64,000 nucleotides of DNA from positions 1 to 64,000 of the forward strand of contig QJNS01000012.1 of the NCBI GenBank assembly GCA_004154925.1, written 5' to 3'. Origin of the DNA: Monosporascus cannonballus (Eukaryota; Ascomycota; Sordariomycetes; Xylariales). Below the pieces are notes generated by a model that saw nothing but the letters and a program-made list of their open reading frames with translations, was not told where the DNA came from and made no database searches. The position numbers and the translations under genes were made by a program. Each line of letters opens with the position of its first letter. Positions within the stretch are counted from its first letter, which is position 1. Positions 12,101-25,598 of this stretch are shown here, piece after piece.

Positions 12101-15100
12101 GCGATCGTTTTATATATTATTATAACTATTTAATTATTATATTAACATAATTTATTTACTTCCGGTAAAAAATCGTAAATAAGAAAATAATATTTTATGA
12201 TAAGATACGCGGCATAATTATTAACGAAAATAACATAAATTATTAAATTTATAATTTATATAATTTCAATTAATTATATTTAATTTAAACGTTTGGTTTT
12301 TCGTAAAATCGTATAAAAATATTATGTTATTTGTAATTAAATATAACGCATAATTTCGAATTAACACGTATATCTCGTCTGTAATTAATTTACCAGTTAA
12401 CGTTGTTAAATACTTTCTAAGATTTTTTCCTTTTGTTTTACCTTTTTTCGCGCGTTATTATAATTTGTATATTAATAATTCCTTTTGTGTTTTCGGATCC
12501 CAAAATTTTATCTGTTTTAGGCGTAATATTTAAATTTAAATCCTTTTGGAAATGTTTATTCGAATTATATAATATATATTTCCTAGTTAGTCGGCCCGGT
12601 CCTTAAAGTTATAAATCTTTTTTCGTATTATTTATATAATATCTAGTTTATATAACGTTTTCGCTAAATTGCGAAAACCGTAATTAATCGAAAATCCGTA
12701 ATTAATTTAATAATTTAATAACCTGCAAAGCCGGTATAATTTGCCATAATATAAATTTTATTCTGCCGGTTATTATTACGAAAAATATTTTAAATTATAT
12801 TATTAATATTTAATATTTATATAAATATAATATTTTTTCGTAATAACAAGTTGTATTCGTAATATAAATCTTTTGTAATATTACTAAATTTATAAACTTT
12901 TAATAATTTTAAGATTTTTCTAATTAATATATATTCATATTAATATTAAAACGGACGGTATTTATTTTCTTTTAATTTTTCGTTATGTTAATATAATTTT
13001 ATAACATATATTTAATATTTGAAATCGGTTATATATAATATGTACTTTTGGTTAAAAGTATTTTATATCTTAAGATAATCGATTATTATTTAATTAATAC
13101 GAAATTATCTTTACCGGCATTACGTCGTTGGTTTCGCCTTATCGCAAATTATTTTAATATTTATTCCGGTTATTTTTTAATCTAAGAATTTATTACCCGT
13201 TTTTAAGGTTATTTTTAAAAACAGGTTATTTTTCGGAAATAGGTTATTCTTTAAGAGCGAATTATTTTTCAAGGATATTATTAACAAATTTAGTTCCTTT
13301 AGCCGGGCGAATAAGGTTTTTTAAATTTATTCGGGATATATTATTAAAAGTTATAACAGAAATTGCCTTTATTATATCGGCAAAAAGTTTAGTTATCTTT
13401 TATAATATAATAAAATATAATAAATATTTAAAATTATTAAAAAGTATAATTAAATAAATAATATTAATTACATATTTAATATATATTTAATAAAAATAAT
13501 TTTATAAATTGTAATAAAAAGTTTTATAATAAAATATAAACCTTATATAATTTATATGTAATTATTAGATTTTTTTATATGTTATTATTTCGTTATAAAA
13601 AAATAACGTTAATTTTATTATTTATATTTAATAACTTATACAAATTTAATAATTTTTATATTTATAATTATATAATTTTAAAATTTATATATATTTTAAT
13701 TTTAATTATATATATTACTTTAAAACATTTTTATAACTTATTAATTAATTATAAGTTTTATTTATATATTATAAATTCTTATATATTTTTATTAATATTT
13801 ATAATATATTCGGTAATTATTAAATATATAAATTTTACTTTATTTATTATGTTTAAAATTGTTTTATATTTTCAGTTTTATTAAGCGAAATATATATCGA
13901 TAAATTTATAATATTATTAAATATCTTAATTATAATTATTTATTTATATATATTTAATATTATGTAATAATTATAATAATATTACTGTTATTTAATAAAA
14001 TAAAATACGGTAATCGTATTCGAAAAATATATAGAAATTTAGCAAAATATTAAAACATATATAAAGGTCGTAATAACGTTAAGTTAATTTTCGATATAAA
14101 TTATATTAATTGCGGCGCCATTTTTTGTAACATATTTTTTATTATATATATTATTTTTCTAAATTTTGCTCCAATTTACAAAATATGTTTTTTTTATGTT
14201 AAACGATTATTTGACAAAATCCTAATATTGCAAAATTTTTATAAAATAGATTTTATTATTATATATTAAAAAACGTAAGTTATTTACCGTTATATATATA
14301 TTAATATATATTTTATTTACGATAATGTCAGATTAATATTTAAATTAATATTCCGGCAAATCAATTATATATATATAATTTATAAAAACTTAATAAGAAA
14401 TGTATTTATATATTTTAATAATTTTTAAATGTTACTTTTATTAAATTCCAAAAAAATATTAAATAATATATAAAATTATTCATTTTTTTCTTATATTAAA
14501 ATATAATAATAAACTTATTAATATAGATAATACGGATTATTAAATAATAAGTTTTTAAAATTGTAAAATAAATATTTTCTATATTATAATTTTAATTAAC
14601 GCATATTTTTTAAAAAAATTCAATAATTCGGTCTATTAATTATTTTCGGGAATTGATAATTTATAATAATTTTTATAACATAAATAATATTAGAAATATA
14701 GTAATTTTATAATTATAATTAAACAGAATATAAAATTGTAATATATCTTATAATATATATTATGTAAATATTATTTTTATAATATTATATAAAAAAAATT
14801 CGTAATTATATGTAATTGGTTGCCGAGCAAATAATTTTATACAAAAATTAATTTTTTAAATATTGTGGTATTTTCGGTACTAATACTAAGAATTTCGACG
14901 GTTATCCGGAATATCCGATTATTATTATATTTATATAGGATTTTGTCATAAAGGGATTTTTAAAACTATTGGAGGAAAAAATAAAAGAATCCTTAAAATT
15001 AACCGGGGACCTAATTATGCCGATAAAGAGGAAACGTGGTAAAGGGAAAAAAGCTAGATCCGGCCGTCGATTTTTATTAAGAGAACTAAAAAGTCTTAAT

Positions 15101-18100
15101 TCGAAAAAATTATTATTAAAATCTTTAATAAAATTACAATAAAATATACGGATAATTTCGAAAAATATTTATTAAAATCGTATACCGATAAATATTAATC
15201 TTAATTATAAGAAAATAAGATTATAAAATATAATTAATAAAGATTTATTATAAATCCGAGATTTTAAATATTTCGAATTAATATTTTTAAAAAAGCAAAT
15301 ATCGGAATAATTATATTAATAACGAAAAAATAACTTTCTTAGTATTAACGAAAAATTATTTATATTATTTATTTATTTAAATAATTATTTTTTTTACTTA
15401 AATTATTCGACCCGAATTAAAGTATTTTGAGGATTAAAAAATAAGAATATTTTAAAACATAATATAACGAATTCGAAAAAAAAAACAGGAAAATAAGATT
15501 TAAAACATTTTAGTTCGGCATTATAAATTATAGATTTTAAGTTAAAAGGATAATTTATTGATAATTACGATAAATTATAATTCGAATTACATAATATAAA
15601 ATTTTATTAATATTTTTAATTAAAAACATTTATTATATATTTATTATAACATATAATTATTCCAGATTAAAATAAATTAATATCTTATATAAAGCTTAAT
15701 AAATTAAAAATTGTTAAAAATAATAAATTTAACAAATCAATAATATATTAATAATTTTAATTAATATTATGTAAATATTTATAATTATTGCGGTTTATAA
15801 TCGTAACGCAGTATCGAAATTAAATGCGTTTTTTATTATTGGTCTTAATTAAAACCGACAGAATTTCGTTTTTTATTTTTTAACTTAATATCATAATTAT
15901 CTTTGAATTTGTTATTAATATTATTATTTAATAAGTACCATTTATTCCTAACGTACGATTTCTTAATTTCGATAAGGATTATTATGTTTTGGCAACGCCG
16001 GCAATTCCGGTAATAATACAAAAATAAACAAATTATACGAATATAGGTACGATAAAAAATAGGATTGGAAAATTAAAAATATTTAAAAACGATAAATTTT
16101 ATACCGATATTATAAATAAAAAAGATAAAATAAATTTTTAATTAGGATTACTTAACACGTTACGAATTATACATATAAATATAAATATTATTGTAATCAA
16201 AATTATAATTTTATATCATAAAGGTATATAAATTATATACCGGTTTAATATTTAAATTATTAGGATTATTATTAAATGATTAAATATTAATTTAAATCGA
16301 ATAACCGTATGCGGTATATTTTAATTAAGACGGAATATAACTTAAAACGGCTGTATAATTTTTCCTGATATTTATTAAATTTATAATATAATAATAATCC
16401 GTAACTTATATAGATCGGTTTACGGTATAAAATATAACGTTATTATTTCCAATTAAACGAATTTGGCTATTTATAAAAGATTATTTATATTTTTGTAAAA
16501 TCGAAAATATAACTTTTTTGTATATTATATATAATGTAAAAAATAAACGATTTTTAAGATATTTCAATATTATTATTTATCGAAATCGGGGACCGCCTTA
16601 ATTAATTCGAATATGTTTTAAATTAAATACGGATTTTTAATTTCGTTTAATTTATTAAAAATAAATATTTATTTTATTTTTTTACTGCCAAACGGAAATA
16701 ACCGTATAAAAAGTAATTTATTCGCCCGTTTTCTATATCAGGATTTTATTATTTATTAAATAACCGCCTTTATTAAACCGGTTTTTGGTTATTTTTACGT
16801 AAATAATTGCGAATTTAAAGGTTTAGATATATGAAAAAATTAAACATATATATGTTAAAATAAAATCCAGCCGAAATTAAGTTATTACGGTTTTTTTCCA
16901 GCATAATAGTTTCGTGTTTTTTAAATATGTCATAATCGTTTTACGTATATATTTCCCGTTAAATAACATATATTATTAAAGCCTTATTTGTATCCGGTGC
17001 TATAAGTTAAAATTATTTTATTTCGGAAATTTAAAAATAATATTTTAACTGGTTAAAAATTAAAATTAAAATTCGATAATTATTTCGCTTTCTTTATTAT
17101 CCGAATCTGTTATGTTAATTTTTATTATAACCTTTATATTTTTATAAGTAATATTGTTTTTAATTTGCCGGGCCTAAATGTTTTTCGTTATTTTATTTTT
17201 CTTTAAAATAAAAAATTCGGTTTTATATTTATAATTAATTATATTTAATTACTTATAATTATAAATAGTTTAATTAAATTATTATTATAAATCCTTAATC
17301 GAAAATTTTTACGGTATATTTTATTATGTTATTCGATTAATATCCGGAATATTTATGTTTAATCCAAATACGATAATAAATACCACGATATAAGTAAAAT
17401 TATTTAATTACTTTAAGTTATTATATATATAAATTTAATCCCCATAAAATATTTCGGAATTATAAAACTTAATAATTTTTTTATAACTTTTAATAAATAC
17501 CTCCGGTTTATTATCATCTTAATTAAGTAATTACGGATATTTATAATTTTCGTTTTCTAATTAATAAAAATAATAATTTTAATAATGAAATATTAATTAT
17601 TAAGCTGGATTAAATAAATCTTATTTAATAATCCTGATATATTAATTTTTTAAGAATTTAAATATTTTTAATTCGAATATTAAATTTTAAGTATAAGGAA
17701 AATAATAATATTGATTTTAAAATAATTAATATTAAAATACCGGATTTCCGCCTTATAACTATGTTTAATTAAGCTGCCGATTAAACGAAAACTATTTTAT
17801 TTCGTAATTTTCTTTTTTATAATATTATTAGTAATTATTATATATTTATATTAATATATATAAATAAGAAAAATAAAACGTAAATTATAAGTATTAGTAT
17901 ATTTAAATCGGAAATTGTTTTATTTCGATAAAAAAATATTTCGTTAATAATAATTAAATTATATCGTTGTTCGAAAATAAAAATTTAATATAATAATTTA
18001 GAATTAATTATTCGATATTTATTTAAAATTAAAAATAATGTAATTATGCCGTTTGGCAATTATACGGTTAAATATTTTTAAGTTAAGTTGTTTCGTATTT

Positions 18101-18890
18101 ACAAATATAAAAATAAAAGTAAAATATAAATTATTAATACAAAAATTTATTATTTTTGTTAACTTAATTAATAATATGATTTGGATAATAATTAAATCGA
18201 TTATTAAAAAAGGTTTGGATAATTAACTATTTTTAAAGCTTATTTTAATAATAAAAAATATATTAAGTTTTTCGAAAACCAAATTATATACCGTATCGGC
18301 TTATTTTTTCCGTAAAATACGGCTTTATTCGTTAAATATAATGCCTAATATAAGGCGAATAAATTAACGGCGTAAGATTTCCGTAAAGTTATTAACCGTA
18401 TATATAATATTGGCATATAGGTTAATTACGTTTATATCGGTAAAAAACTGGTAAAAGTATTAAATAAAAATAAATATTTCATTTTAAAAATTCAAATAGT
18501 CGAAAATTTAAAATATTTATTTTAAAATATTAAATATATTACCCGTATTTAGTTAATTAAAAAAGAAATATATTTCGAAATTTATCATAAACGAAGTTAA
18601 ATTTTATTTATTATTATTATATTAACTTAAAAAAATAAAAAATTATAATATATATTAATCGGAATTTTAAGTTATGTTTTATTATAATAAGTTTTATTAT
18701 ATATTAATTAAGATTATTATTATATTAAAAATAAAGATTTTAATTTTATATTAAATTATATAAGTTAAAATATTAACAATTTCGTAATTAATATATATTA
18801 TCAAAATTAATAATAATAAATTTTACGAATTTATATAAAAACGTATTAAACGGAACGAAAAAATCATAACTTATTATCAGTCCTTATTTT
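9174..18890 (+). other. RIP-degraded interior of element X, unidentified
   Basis: About 9.7 kb of extremely AT-rich DNA lies here without a recognisable gene. One interval on the + strand, about 11560-12290, reads as a plausible protein if TAA/TAG are taken as former Gln codons; it contains short peptides such as SWKSENIVAAGRKIIEI and ends NQLYLI-stop. A second, less mutated, Lys/Arg-rich stretch (IKRKRGKGKKARSGRR) is read at about 15015-15065. Neither matches a family I recognise. The 101-codon open frame at 13579-13884 is AT-rich low complexity and not considered a gene. Confidence 0.4.
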
Positions 18891-19059
18891 GGAGGTTTTA
18901 TTATTTTTGTAAGTATTATTTTTAAAGAAGTTTAGCTGATATATTGGACCCCTAATAGATATTCTTGATCAAAAGCTATAGCTGTGGCTACGACTGCTGC
19001 GTCGCAGGCGCAGCCACAACCTCCAAAATGGGGTCCTGATCACGATGAGGCAACTTATA

Positions 19060-19190
19060 CCAAAATGTTACTATGGAGAAAAACATTTTTTTAAGAATTG
19101 CCCCTATATTAACGAAAGCGTTAAACCCGACAAGTAAAATAAGGTATTTAAAATCAGGAAAAGAAAATAAATAAATATATTTCGGAAATT
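19060..19190 (+). pseudogene. Copia A gag, zinc-knuckle portion
   Basis: Resuming after insertion X, the frame at 19066 reads CYYGEKHFFKNCPYI, a Copia-type C-x-C-G-x2-H-x4-C knuckle in which the second Cys has become Tyr (TGT to TAT). The corresponding sequence in copy B (about 30350-30400, - strand) retains that Cys. The frame is not intact. Confidence 0.78.
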
Positions 19191-19581
19191 TCGCTTTAAT
19201 AAAAAAATTAAATGTTTATAAAAGAAAACTAAGTTATAAATTTTTTAATTAATTTTAACATTTTTAAAACCAAGTTTTTTATAAATTCATAAATTAATAA
19301 TTTTATTACTAAATATAACTTAAAAAGATTTATTTTGTTAAATACTCATTTTGATTTCTATATAAAAAATCGTAAAATTAATTTGTTTAGTTTATATTTA
19401 TTAGAAAATAACGGAAAACTTTTAACCGAAAAAACATTTTGATATTATAAGCAAAAATTTACGAAATATTACGTTTCTTATACTATTAAATATTTAATAT
19501 TATCTATTTAAAAAATTATTTATATATTTTCAAAATATATATTAATTTTACTTTATATATAGTATTTTAACAAATTAAACT

Positions 19582-19745
19582 TATAAGGGGCTGCATACGC
19601 AGTAGCTAATGATATAGGCCATAACGGGTCTATTAAGAAATTTAAGGAACAGCTAAAAAATGCGTAAAAGCAGCTAGTTATATATATAGAAGCCACGGGA
19701 TTAACGTTACGCTAATCCTTTCACTAAAGCTCTTAGCCCGTAACA
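19582..19745 (-). repeat. LTR of the compact element (left copy)
   Basis: It aligns with 20932-21096 throughout, differing mainly by transitions. The + strand start TATAAGGGGC is the RIP form of TGTAAGGGGC, and the end is CGTAACA. Confidence 0.75.
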
Positions 19746-20931
19746 TAACCCCCCCTTTTAAATCCAATCCTCGTTTTTTCCCGCTATGCGGTAAACGCTT
19801 ATTCGTAATACCCTTTTAAGGACCTTGTTTCAAGGCGGCGATATTCGCAAATTTTAATCCAAAAAGTTCTTTAACTGTTACGGGAAAACTACGCCGTATA
19901 TTTTACGCCTGTATGTCTTTAACGTGCTACGCGCCATTAACTTTGTATTTTCGCGTTACTTTTCCTAAAGCCTCTTTTTTTGCCAATATTTTTAACGTTT
20001 CGTAAGCGTCGAACTTATTTAGGTCCTTTTAGACTTTATCGAATACCTCCGCGGCTGCTTTTTATCGTTTAAATAGCGACGGAACCTTTGGGGCCTTGTT
20101 AACGCCAATATATCGGACGGCGACTTCTTTCTCTTTAGGATAATTCCTCCAAAAATACCCCGTTTCGCCATACCCTAAATAACGCCCTTCCGCTTATTAA
20201 CGGTATTTGCATTAATAATTAACGGCTAACGTACCGATTTTCATATTTTCCATAATATCGTCTTTTAATTAAAAAATTATTACGCGTAAATGTGCCAGGA
20301 TAAAAGCCGTTAAAAACGATATTTCCGAACGGTAAAGGAATTACGCGAATTTTTCCCAAATATTAGGTTATTTTTCGTAATCCAATTATTTTTTCGTTTT
20401 GGCGTTAACGCCCGAAATTAATAGAAAAGTTTTAGCTTTATCCGGTTATTTATTTTTTTCGACCTAATAAAAAGCATTTTCGAATATAAAAACGTATTTA
20501 AATGCCGTTTAAACGTTACGTTAATATAATTTAATTAAACGTTAATTAATTTTTTATTTTTTATTAGGTTTTTTTAAGGTAATAGTAATATAATTTAAAA
20601 AAGTTTAAAAATTTAACGTTTTTAAAACTTTTTGTATATATAATAAAAACGTCGACTTTGAAAATTAACGGTTAAAGATTTCCCAAATATAAAAAAATTA
20701 CGTACGATTATCGCCGATTGCTTTTTCGTTAACGAATAATTTCCTATCCATTTCGAACCTTTAAGCGTTATAATCCTTACGGTCTTATAGTTCGCAAACG
20801 ATTCGTAAAATCTGACGGCGCGGTTCCTCGGTATTTATGGCGAATAAGTTACGTACGAATAACGGGTGCGTAACGTTAGCGTATTTCTTACGGTAACGGA
20901 CCGTTTGCGAAAAAAAAAAGATTTCTCAATA

Positions 20932-21096
20932 TATAAAAGGCTACATACGCAGTAATTAAGGATATGGGCCATAATAGGTCTATTGAGAAATCTAAAAAAC
21001 AGCTAAAACGACACGTGGGAACAGCTAATTACATATATAGGAGCTACGGGATTAGCATTACGCTAATCTTTCCACTAGGGCTCTTGGCTCGTAACA
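20932..21096 (-). repeat. LTR of the compact element (right copy)
   Basis: It aligns with 19582-19745 and ends CTCGTAACA, followed by AAATT. It is less mutated than the left copy over its right half. Confidence 0.75.
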
Positions 21097-24000
21097 AAAT
21101 TTTATTAAAATTATAAAACCAATATTATATATTCCATAATATTAAAAATAGAAATAATAAAAATAAATTAAATTAAACGTTAATTTGTTATATACCATAT
21201 TAAAATAATACCGGAAAACGATAACGATAATAATATTTTAATAAATTTTATAATAATTAAAAAGTTTATTATTATTAGCTTAACCAATAAAAATAATTTA
21301 AAAAATAAAATTATTTTCGAAAACAAAAATAAAAATTTCGTTTCGAAGCCCTTAATTTAAGAATTTTTATTTCCTAAATTAATTCCGTAATAAAAGTTAT
21401 ATAACAATAATTCCAGGTTTTCTTTAAAACTTTTAAAAGGAAATATTACGTTATAATATTAAAATTTAATAAATTTACTTTTACGTACTTTCGAAAAAAT
21501 AATATAAATAATTATTGAAACGAAACTTTATTAACTTTTAATAATTGGATATTAAAAATATTATATTATTAAGGCGTAAAAAATATTATAAGAGTAATTA
21601 ATTAAGAAAAATAAATTTTTTAACGTAATATACGTTAATTGTTTGGAATTTAACGATATTTTTAATAAACGTATAAAAGTATTCAGTATTTCTTATCCAG
21701 TTATTAAGGTTAAAATTTATTAAATATTAAAAAATATAAAAATATATTTTAACCGCTTTAATAAACGTAATAATTTTTCTTAAAAATAATTTTATATTAA
21801 AATTAAAAAGATTATACTAATTAACGAGATTTTCTTTAAAAATAAATTTCGAAAATAATTTTTCGATTTACATATATTTTATAAACTTTTATTTTTATAT
21901 ATTAAAAAACCTGCAAATGTTTAAAACCGTATTAAAGGCGTAATTATTACGAAAATATATTACGTAATTATTAATAATACCTTTTTTTCCGATCTATAGA
22001 CGGAAATTATGAAAATAACTATATATATCGTTAATCGCATGTTTATTTATACCTTAAAATAAAAAATCCTTATTTAAATTTTTAACGAATAATTAATCAA
22101 AAATAAAATAAAATATTCATTTTCGAAAAAAATTAAAAACGAATATAACAAATATCATATTTTTTAAATTAAAGGTGTATATATTTACGAAAATAACGTG
22201 TTAAAACGTAGAATGCCTAAAAAAATTAAATTCCAAAATGTATATCGGTTATTTCGTAAAATAGGTAATTAATAATATATATCGGATATAGATATTTTCG
22301 TTATAACGCGTTATTATTATTAAAAATATTATTTTAACGAAATAAAATTATATTAAAATAAATAAAAATATTTTCGTTCGCAATCGCAAAATTAAACGAC
22401 TAAATCGACAATATCTTTATTTTACTTATAATAATAATTTCTTTATAGATATTTAAAATTATTTTTAATAACGATCTTTTAAAAACAAATATTATTAAAC
22501 AATAAATAATTTGGTAAAACAAAAAAGTTTAAAGAAATTATTTACAATATTATCATAATAATTATAAAATATTTTTATTTAAAAAGCTTTATAAAAAATT
22601 AAAGGGGTAAAATTTAATAATACGTATAAAGTTATTTCGGACGAAAATTCCTCTAATTTAGCAATTAAAAATAATTTCGAAAAACAATATCTTAAATATT
22701 TTTATTAAAACGGACGATTCGGAACGTAAAATTATATAACTTTATTTATCTATATTAAATATTATTTGAGCATTTAAAAAATCTTCAATAATATTATATA
22801 TTATCGCCGGATAAAATTTAAAATATATTATTATATTTTTTTACCTAAAATAATATCGTATAAAAATAAAATTCTTAAATTATATAATTATTATCAATTT
22901 CGATACGTAAAATAAAAAAATATTGTCGGCCAATAATAATTATAAATGAAAAATCGAAAAAGATAATACGTATTTATTTATTTTTAACGTTAGTTTTTAA
23001 TTATAATTAAATATAATTATTTATATCGTATTAATTTTCCCGTTACCGTTGAAAATTAATAAAAGATTATATAATATAAATATACTAAAAATTAAAAAGC
23101 GGTTACGTTTAAAATCAAGATTAAAGATATTTAATAAAGTAATTAATTATTATTATCTTGTTGCAAAAACTAATTTAGGACGTAAATTCTAACGGTATTT
23201 TTCTGTTAATATAAATATTTATATATAAATTTAATAAATACTGAATAATTTAAAAGTTGAAAATTAAAATCATTATCCGTAATAACTTTAATTTTATAAG
23301 GATTTTAATACTTATATAGTTACGTTAATAAAGGATTTTTGCCGTATATTTATAATTATTAAAACTTGATTTAACTTTAACCTTTATTAATTTAATATTA
23401 TTAATACATTTATATATAATAATCTTAATAAATTAATATATATATATATATTTATAAGGATTTATACGCCGGGGTTTTTATTTAAAGTTTTAAAAAAGTT
23501 TATATAATTTAAGGCGATTATTATTTTTATAATAATAAAACTTAACGGCAAACTTAAAAGAATTAAAATTAAATTCCGTTCCGGATAATTTATATATTAT
23601 AACTCATAATTAGTTAGTTTTATTTTTTTATATTACTAATATATTTATAATATATATTAAACATTATTTACGAAATTAATATAATATTTTTATATTAATA
23701 ACTGCAAAGTTTATAATAAGTTTTTAAAATACGTATTTTGCAAAATTATATAATTTAAAATTTATAATTATTATAAAATATTTATTAAAGAATTCTATAT
23801 ATATATTTCGAATTATTTATATACAGAAAATATTAATTTCAAGTCCTTAAATAAAGACATTTTAAAAAATACTAAGGCAAAATATTAATAAGGTTTAAAA
23901 TATTATATTTCGAAAAAATCGAAAGTTTATTATACAGAATTATTATTCTTCACTTAAATTTAATTAAAATTATTTTTTTTTATTTTCTTATTATGAAGAC

Positions 24001-24905
24001 CTTAGCCTTACGTATTTTAACGTTATTAATAAAATTATTTTTTATATTTATTTTATAGATATTGTAGTCCTAGAATTCGGAAATAACGAAAATCTTAACG
24101 TATAATTATTCCCATATATAAATAATTTTTTTTTACAGATAACCCCGATCGGAAAAAGTTTTAAGAATTTGTATTATTATTTTTTAATAATTCTATCGTA
24201 TACAAAGCTAATAAATAAAATATGATTATTCTTTTGAATACGAAAATTAAATCATTAACTTTATTATAAATTCTAAACAAATTTTTTTATATTAAAATTA
24301 TTTGAAGTTATTAAGTTAATATTAAATAAAAACTTAATTATATAAATAAAAAATAACAAATAAGATAATTAATTATTAAAAAAATTATATGTTAAATTAC
24401 GAAAATAAAATAGGTAAATATTTATAATTAAAAATTTCGCAAAATCTACGTAATAAAACAAATAAAGATTAAATATTTATTAAATTATTAAATTTTTAAA
24501 ACGTTATTTTAAGATTAACAAAACTTAAGAAATATTAATTTATCTTAAATATTACATAATAATAAAAATATTATCTTTAATTTTTTCTTATTATTTTTTT
24601 GGGTCTAAATTATTATTATTATTATTTTTAAATAATTTTAAAAATAAAATTAATAGAACATTTTTTTAATAAAATCATTTTAATTCAATAATATAACATT
24701 ATATTTTAATATTTAAAAATATAATTTTAAATCTGCGTAAACATTTTAATATTTTAAATAATCTTCCGAATTAATTAAAATATTAATTGTATTTGTTCTC
24801 TTTTTATATTTTTTATTATTTATTAAAAATTAATTATTATAATAATTTTTTAAATTTGTTTAAAATTATGAAAAGTTTAATTATTAATTTTTAATTATTT
24901 AAAAC

Positions 24906-25148
24906 TGAATTATATTTAATCAAAATTAATTAAATAATTAAATTTCAACTTGATTTAATTATTTATTAAAATAAGGTTATTTTCTGTACCCCTGGTATTA
25001 TTTCCTTTTAATTATAGTTATATTTACGTATGTAAAAAAATGGTTCGTTACCTTTACCTTTTAGCTAGGTCCTTCTAGAGGTTATGTAACCTTTAATACA
25101 TCTTTTCTTCAGTAATATATGCTTCTATGTGTGATGCAGGGTCTCATA
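24906..25148 (+). repeat. 3' LTR of Copia element A
   Basis: The stretch from TGTACCCCTGG at 24985 to GGGTCTCATA at 25148 aligns with the 5' LTR and, inverted, with 25777-25930. Here the outer (right) 150 bases are little mutated and the inner (left) part is RIP-degraded, the reverse of the 5' LTR. The left boundary is uncertain by a few bases. Confidence 0.82.
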
Positions 25149-25153
25149 TTTTC

Positions 25154-25598
25154 CTATGCCCTATTGGGCCAGTGTCATGTCTTTCAATAGGAGATCAGTG
25201 GGAAAACCATTACCATTTCCTAAGATACACGGGTTGGGCCGTAAACAATGTGGGATCACTGTTACTTTATACGTTGCTTTCACCTCGTGGGATAAACAAG
25301 CGATAAAAATTATAAAGAATTGGTGACAAAGAACGGCCTGCGATGACGGACGGGTTGCAGAGCTCCAACGTACAGCAAGGCATCAAACTAACAGTTGGTT
25401 TAGATCTAACCCGGCCATGTCACAAACTTGGCATGATATTGCAAATTGATTTCTCAAAGCTAGAAAACGTACTTGAGACAGTCATGCGTAACCCCCTGGA
25501 TATAAAGGAAAGAGACTGCAGTGCTAGAGTACATGATACCAGCTGGCCCAGATATGCATTTCCCCTCCGTTAGTTGGATGTCAATAGGGTCCTCCCAC
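25154..25598. other. Host DNA between the two Copia copies, no further gene
   Basis: This is balanced-composition host sequence lying 3' of the broken secreted-protein gene. Nothing else was recognised. The overlapping open frames on both strands (25343-25781) are shadows or chance frames. Confidence 0.6.

Larger units (their letters stand above)
1713..19053. mobile_element. Unidentified large insertion X inside Copia A gag
   Basis: Aligning the gag of copies A and B shows that the A sequence jumps from 1712 to about 19054, with CTTATA present on both sides (1707-1712 and 19054-19059). Within the insert the ends are similar as an inverted repeat: about 15 of 21 positions match between 1718-1738 and the inverse complement just inside 19053, starting CCTCA. 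After removing the nested chromovirus about 10.4 kb remains, very AT-rich except for about 120 bp at each end. A small GC-rich hairpin (GTGGCT..AGCCAC, about 18980-19016) lies near the right end. A 6-bp duplication and this size would fit several large DNA transposon classes. I cannot assign a family, and the terminal repeat evidence is weak. Confidence 0.5.
19582..21096 (-). mobile_element. Compact LTR element (1.5 kb) inside Copia A pol
   Basis: Two direct repeats of 164-165 bp (19582-19745 and 20932-21096) enclose 1.2 kb. Flanks are AAACT (19577-19581) and AAATT (21097-21101), a 5-bp duplication differing by one C-to-T change. On the - strand the LTR starts TGTTACGAGCCAAGAGCCC, contains a TATA-like CTATATATG, and is preceded by a polypurine tract AAAAGGGGGGG, which sets the orientation. 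The interior has a degraded frame near 20890-20600 (- strand) with peptides such as RKKYANVTHPLFVRNLFAIN. There is no room for a full pol, so it is probably a non-autonomous or internally deleted element. Confidence 0.75.
19191..24905 (+). pseudogene. Copia A pol, RIP-inactivated, interrupted at 19582-21096
   Basis: The stretch is collinear, inverted, with 26020-30250. The clearest family signal is at about 22230-22340, where one frame reads YIGYFV...NNIYRI...KNII, the conserved Copia segment after the integrase core (family form GYLVGY..NIYRIW..RDVIF), with Trp codons turned into stops. Integrase, reverse transcriptase and RNase H were presumably present, but I cannot place each with confidence. 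Confidence 0.68.
419..25148 (+). mobile_element. Ty1/Copia retrotransposon A, RIP-degraded, with nested insertions
   Basis: The element is bounded by LTRs that begin TGTCAGACCC and end GGGTCTTATA/GGGTCTCATA (probably GGGTCTNACA before RIP), and it is flanked by the 5-bp target-site duplication TTTTC (414-418 and 25149-25153). Its gag contains a Copia-type zinc knuckle (at 19066) and its pol a recognisable post-integrase stretch near 22230-22340. The same LTR and gag occur inverted in copy B at 25777-31187. Removing insertion X and the 1.5-kb LTR element with their duplications leaves about 5.86 kb, against 5.41 kb for copy B, so about 450 bp remains unexplained. The interior is full of TAA/TAG stops and is not functional. 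Confidence 0.9.

Noticed and set aside
13579..13884. 101-codon + strand open frame
   Set aside because: Composed almost entirely of Ile, Tyr, Asn, Leu and Phe from AT-rich sequence, with no motif; chance absence of stops.
18980..19053. Helitron 3' end suggested by a hairpin near the right end of element X
   Set aside because: No CTRR terminus follows the hairpin, and a 6-bp duplication flanks the element, which Helitrons do not make.
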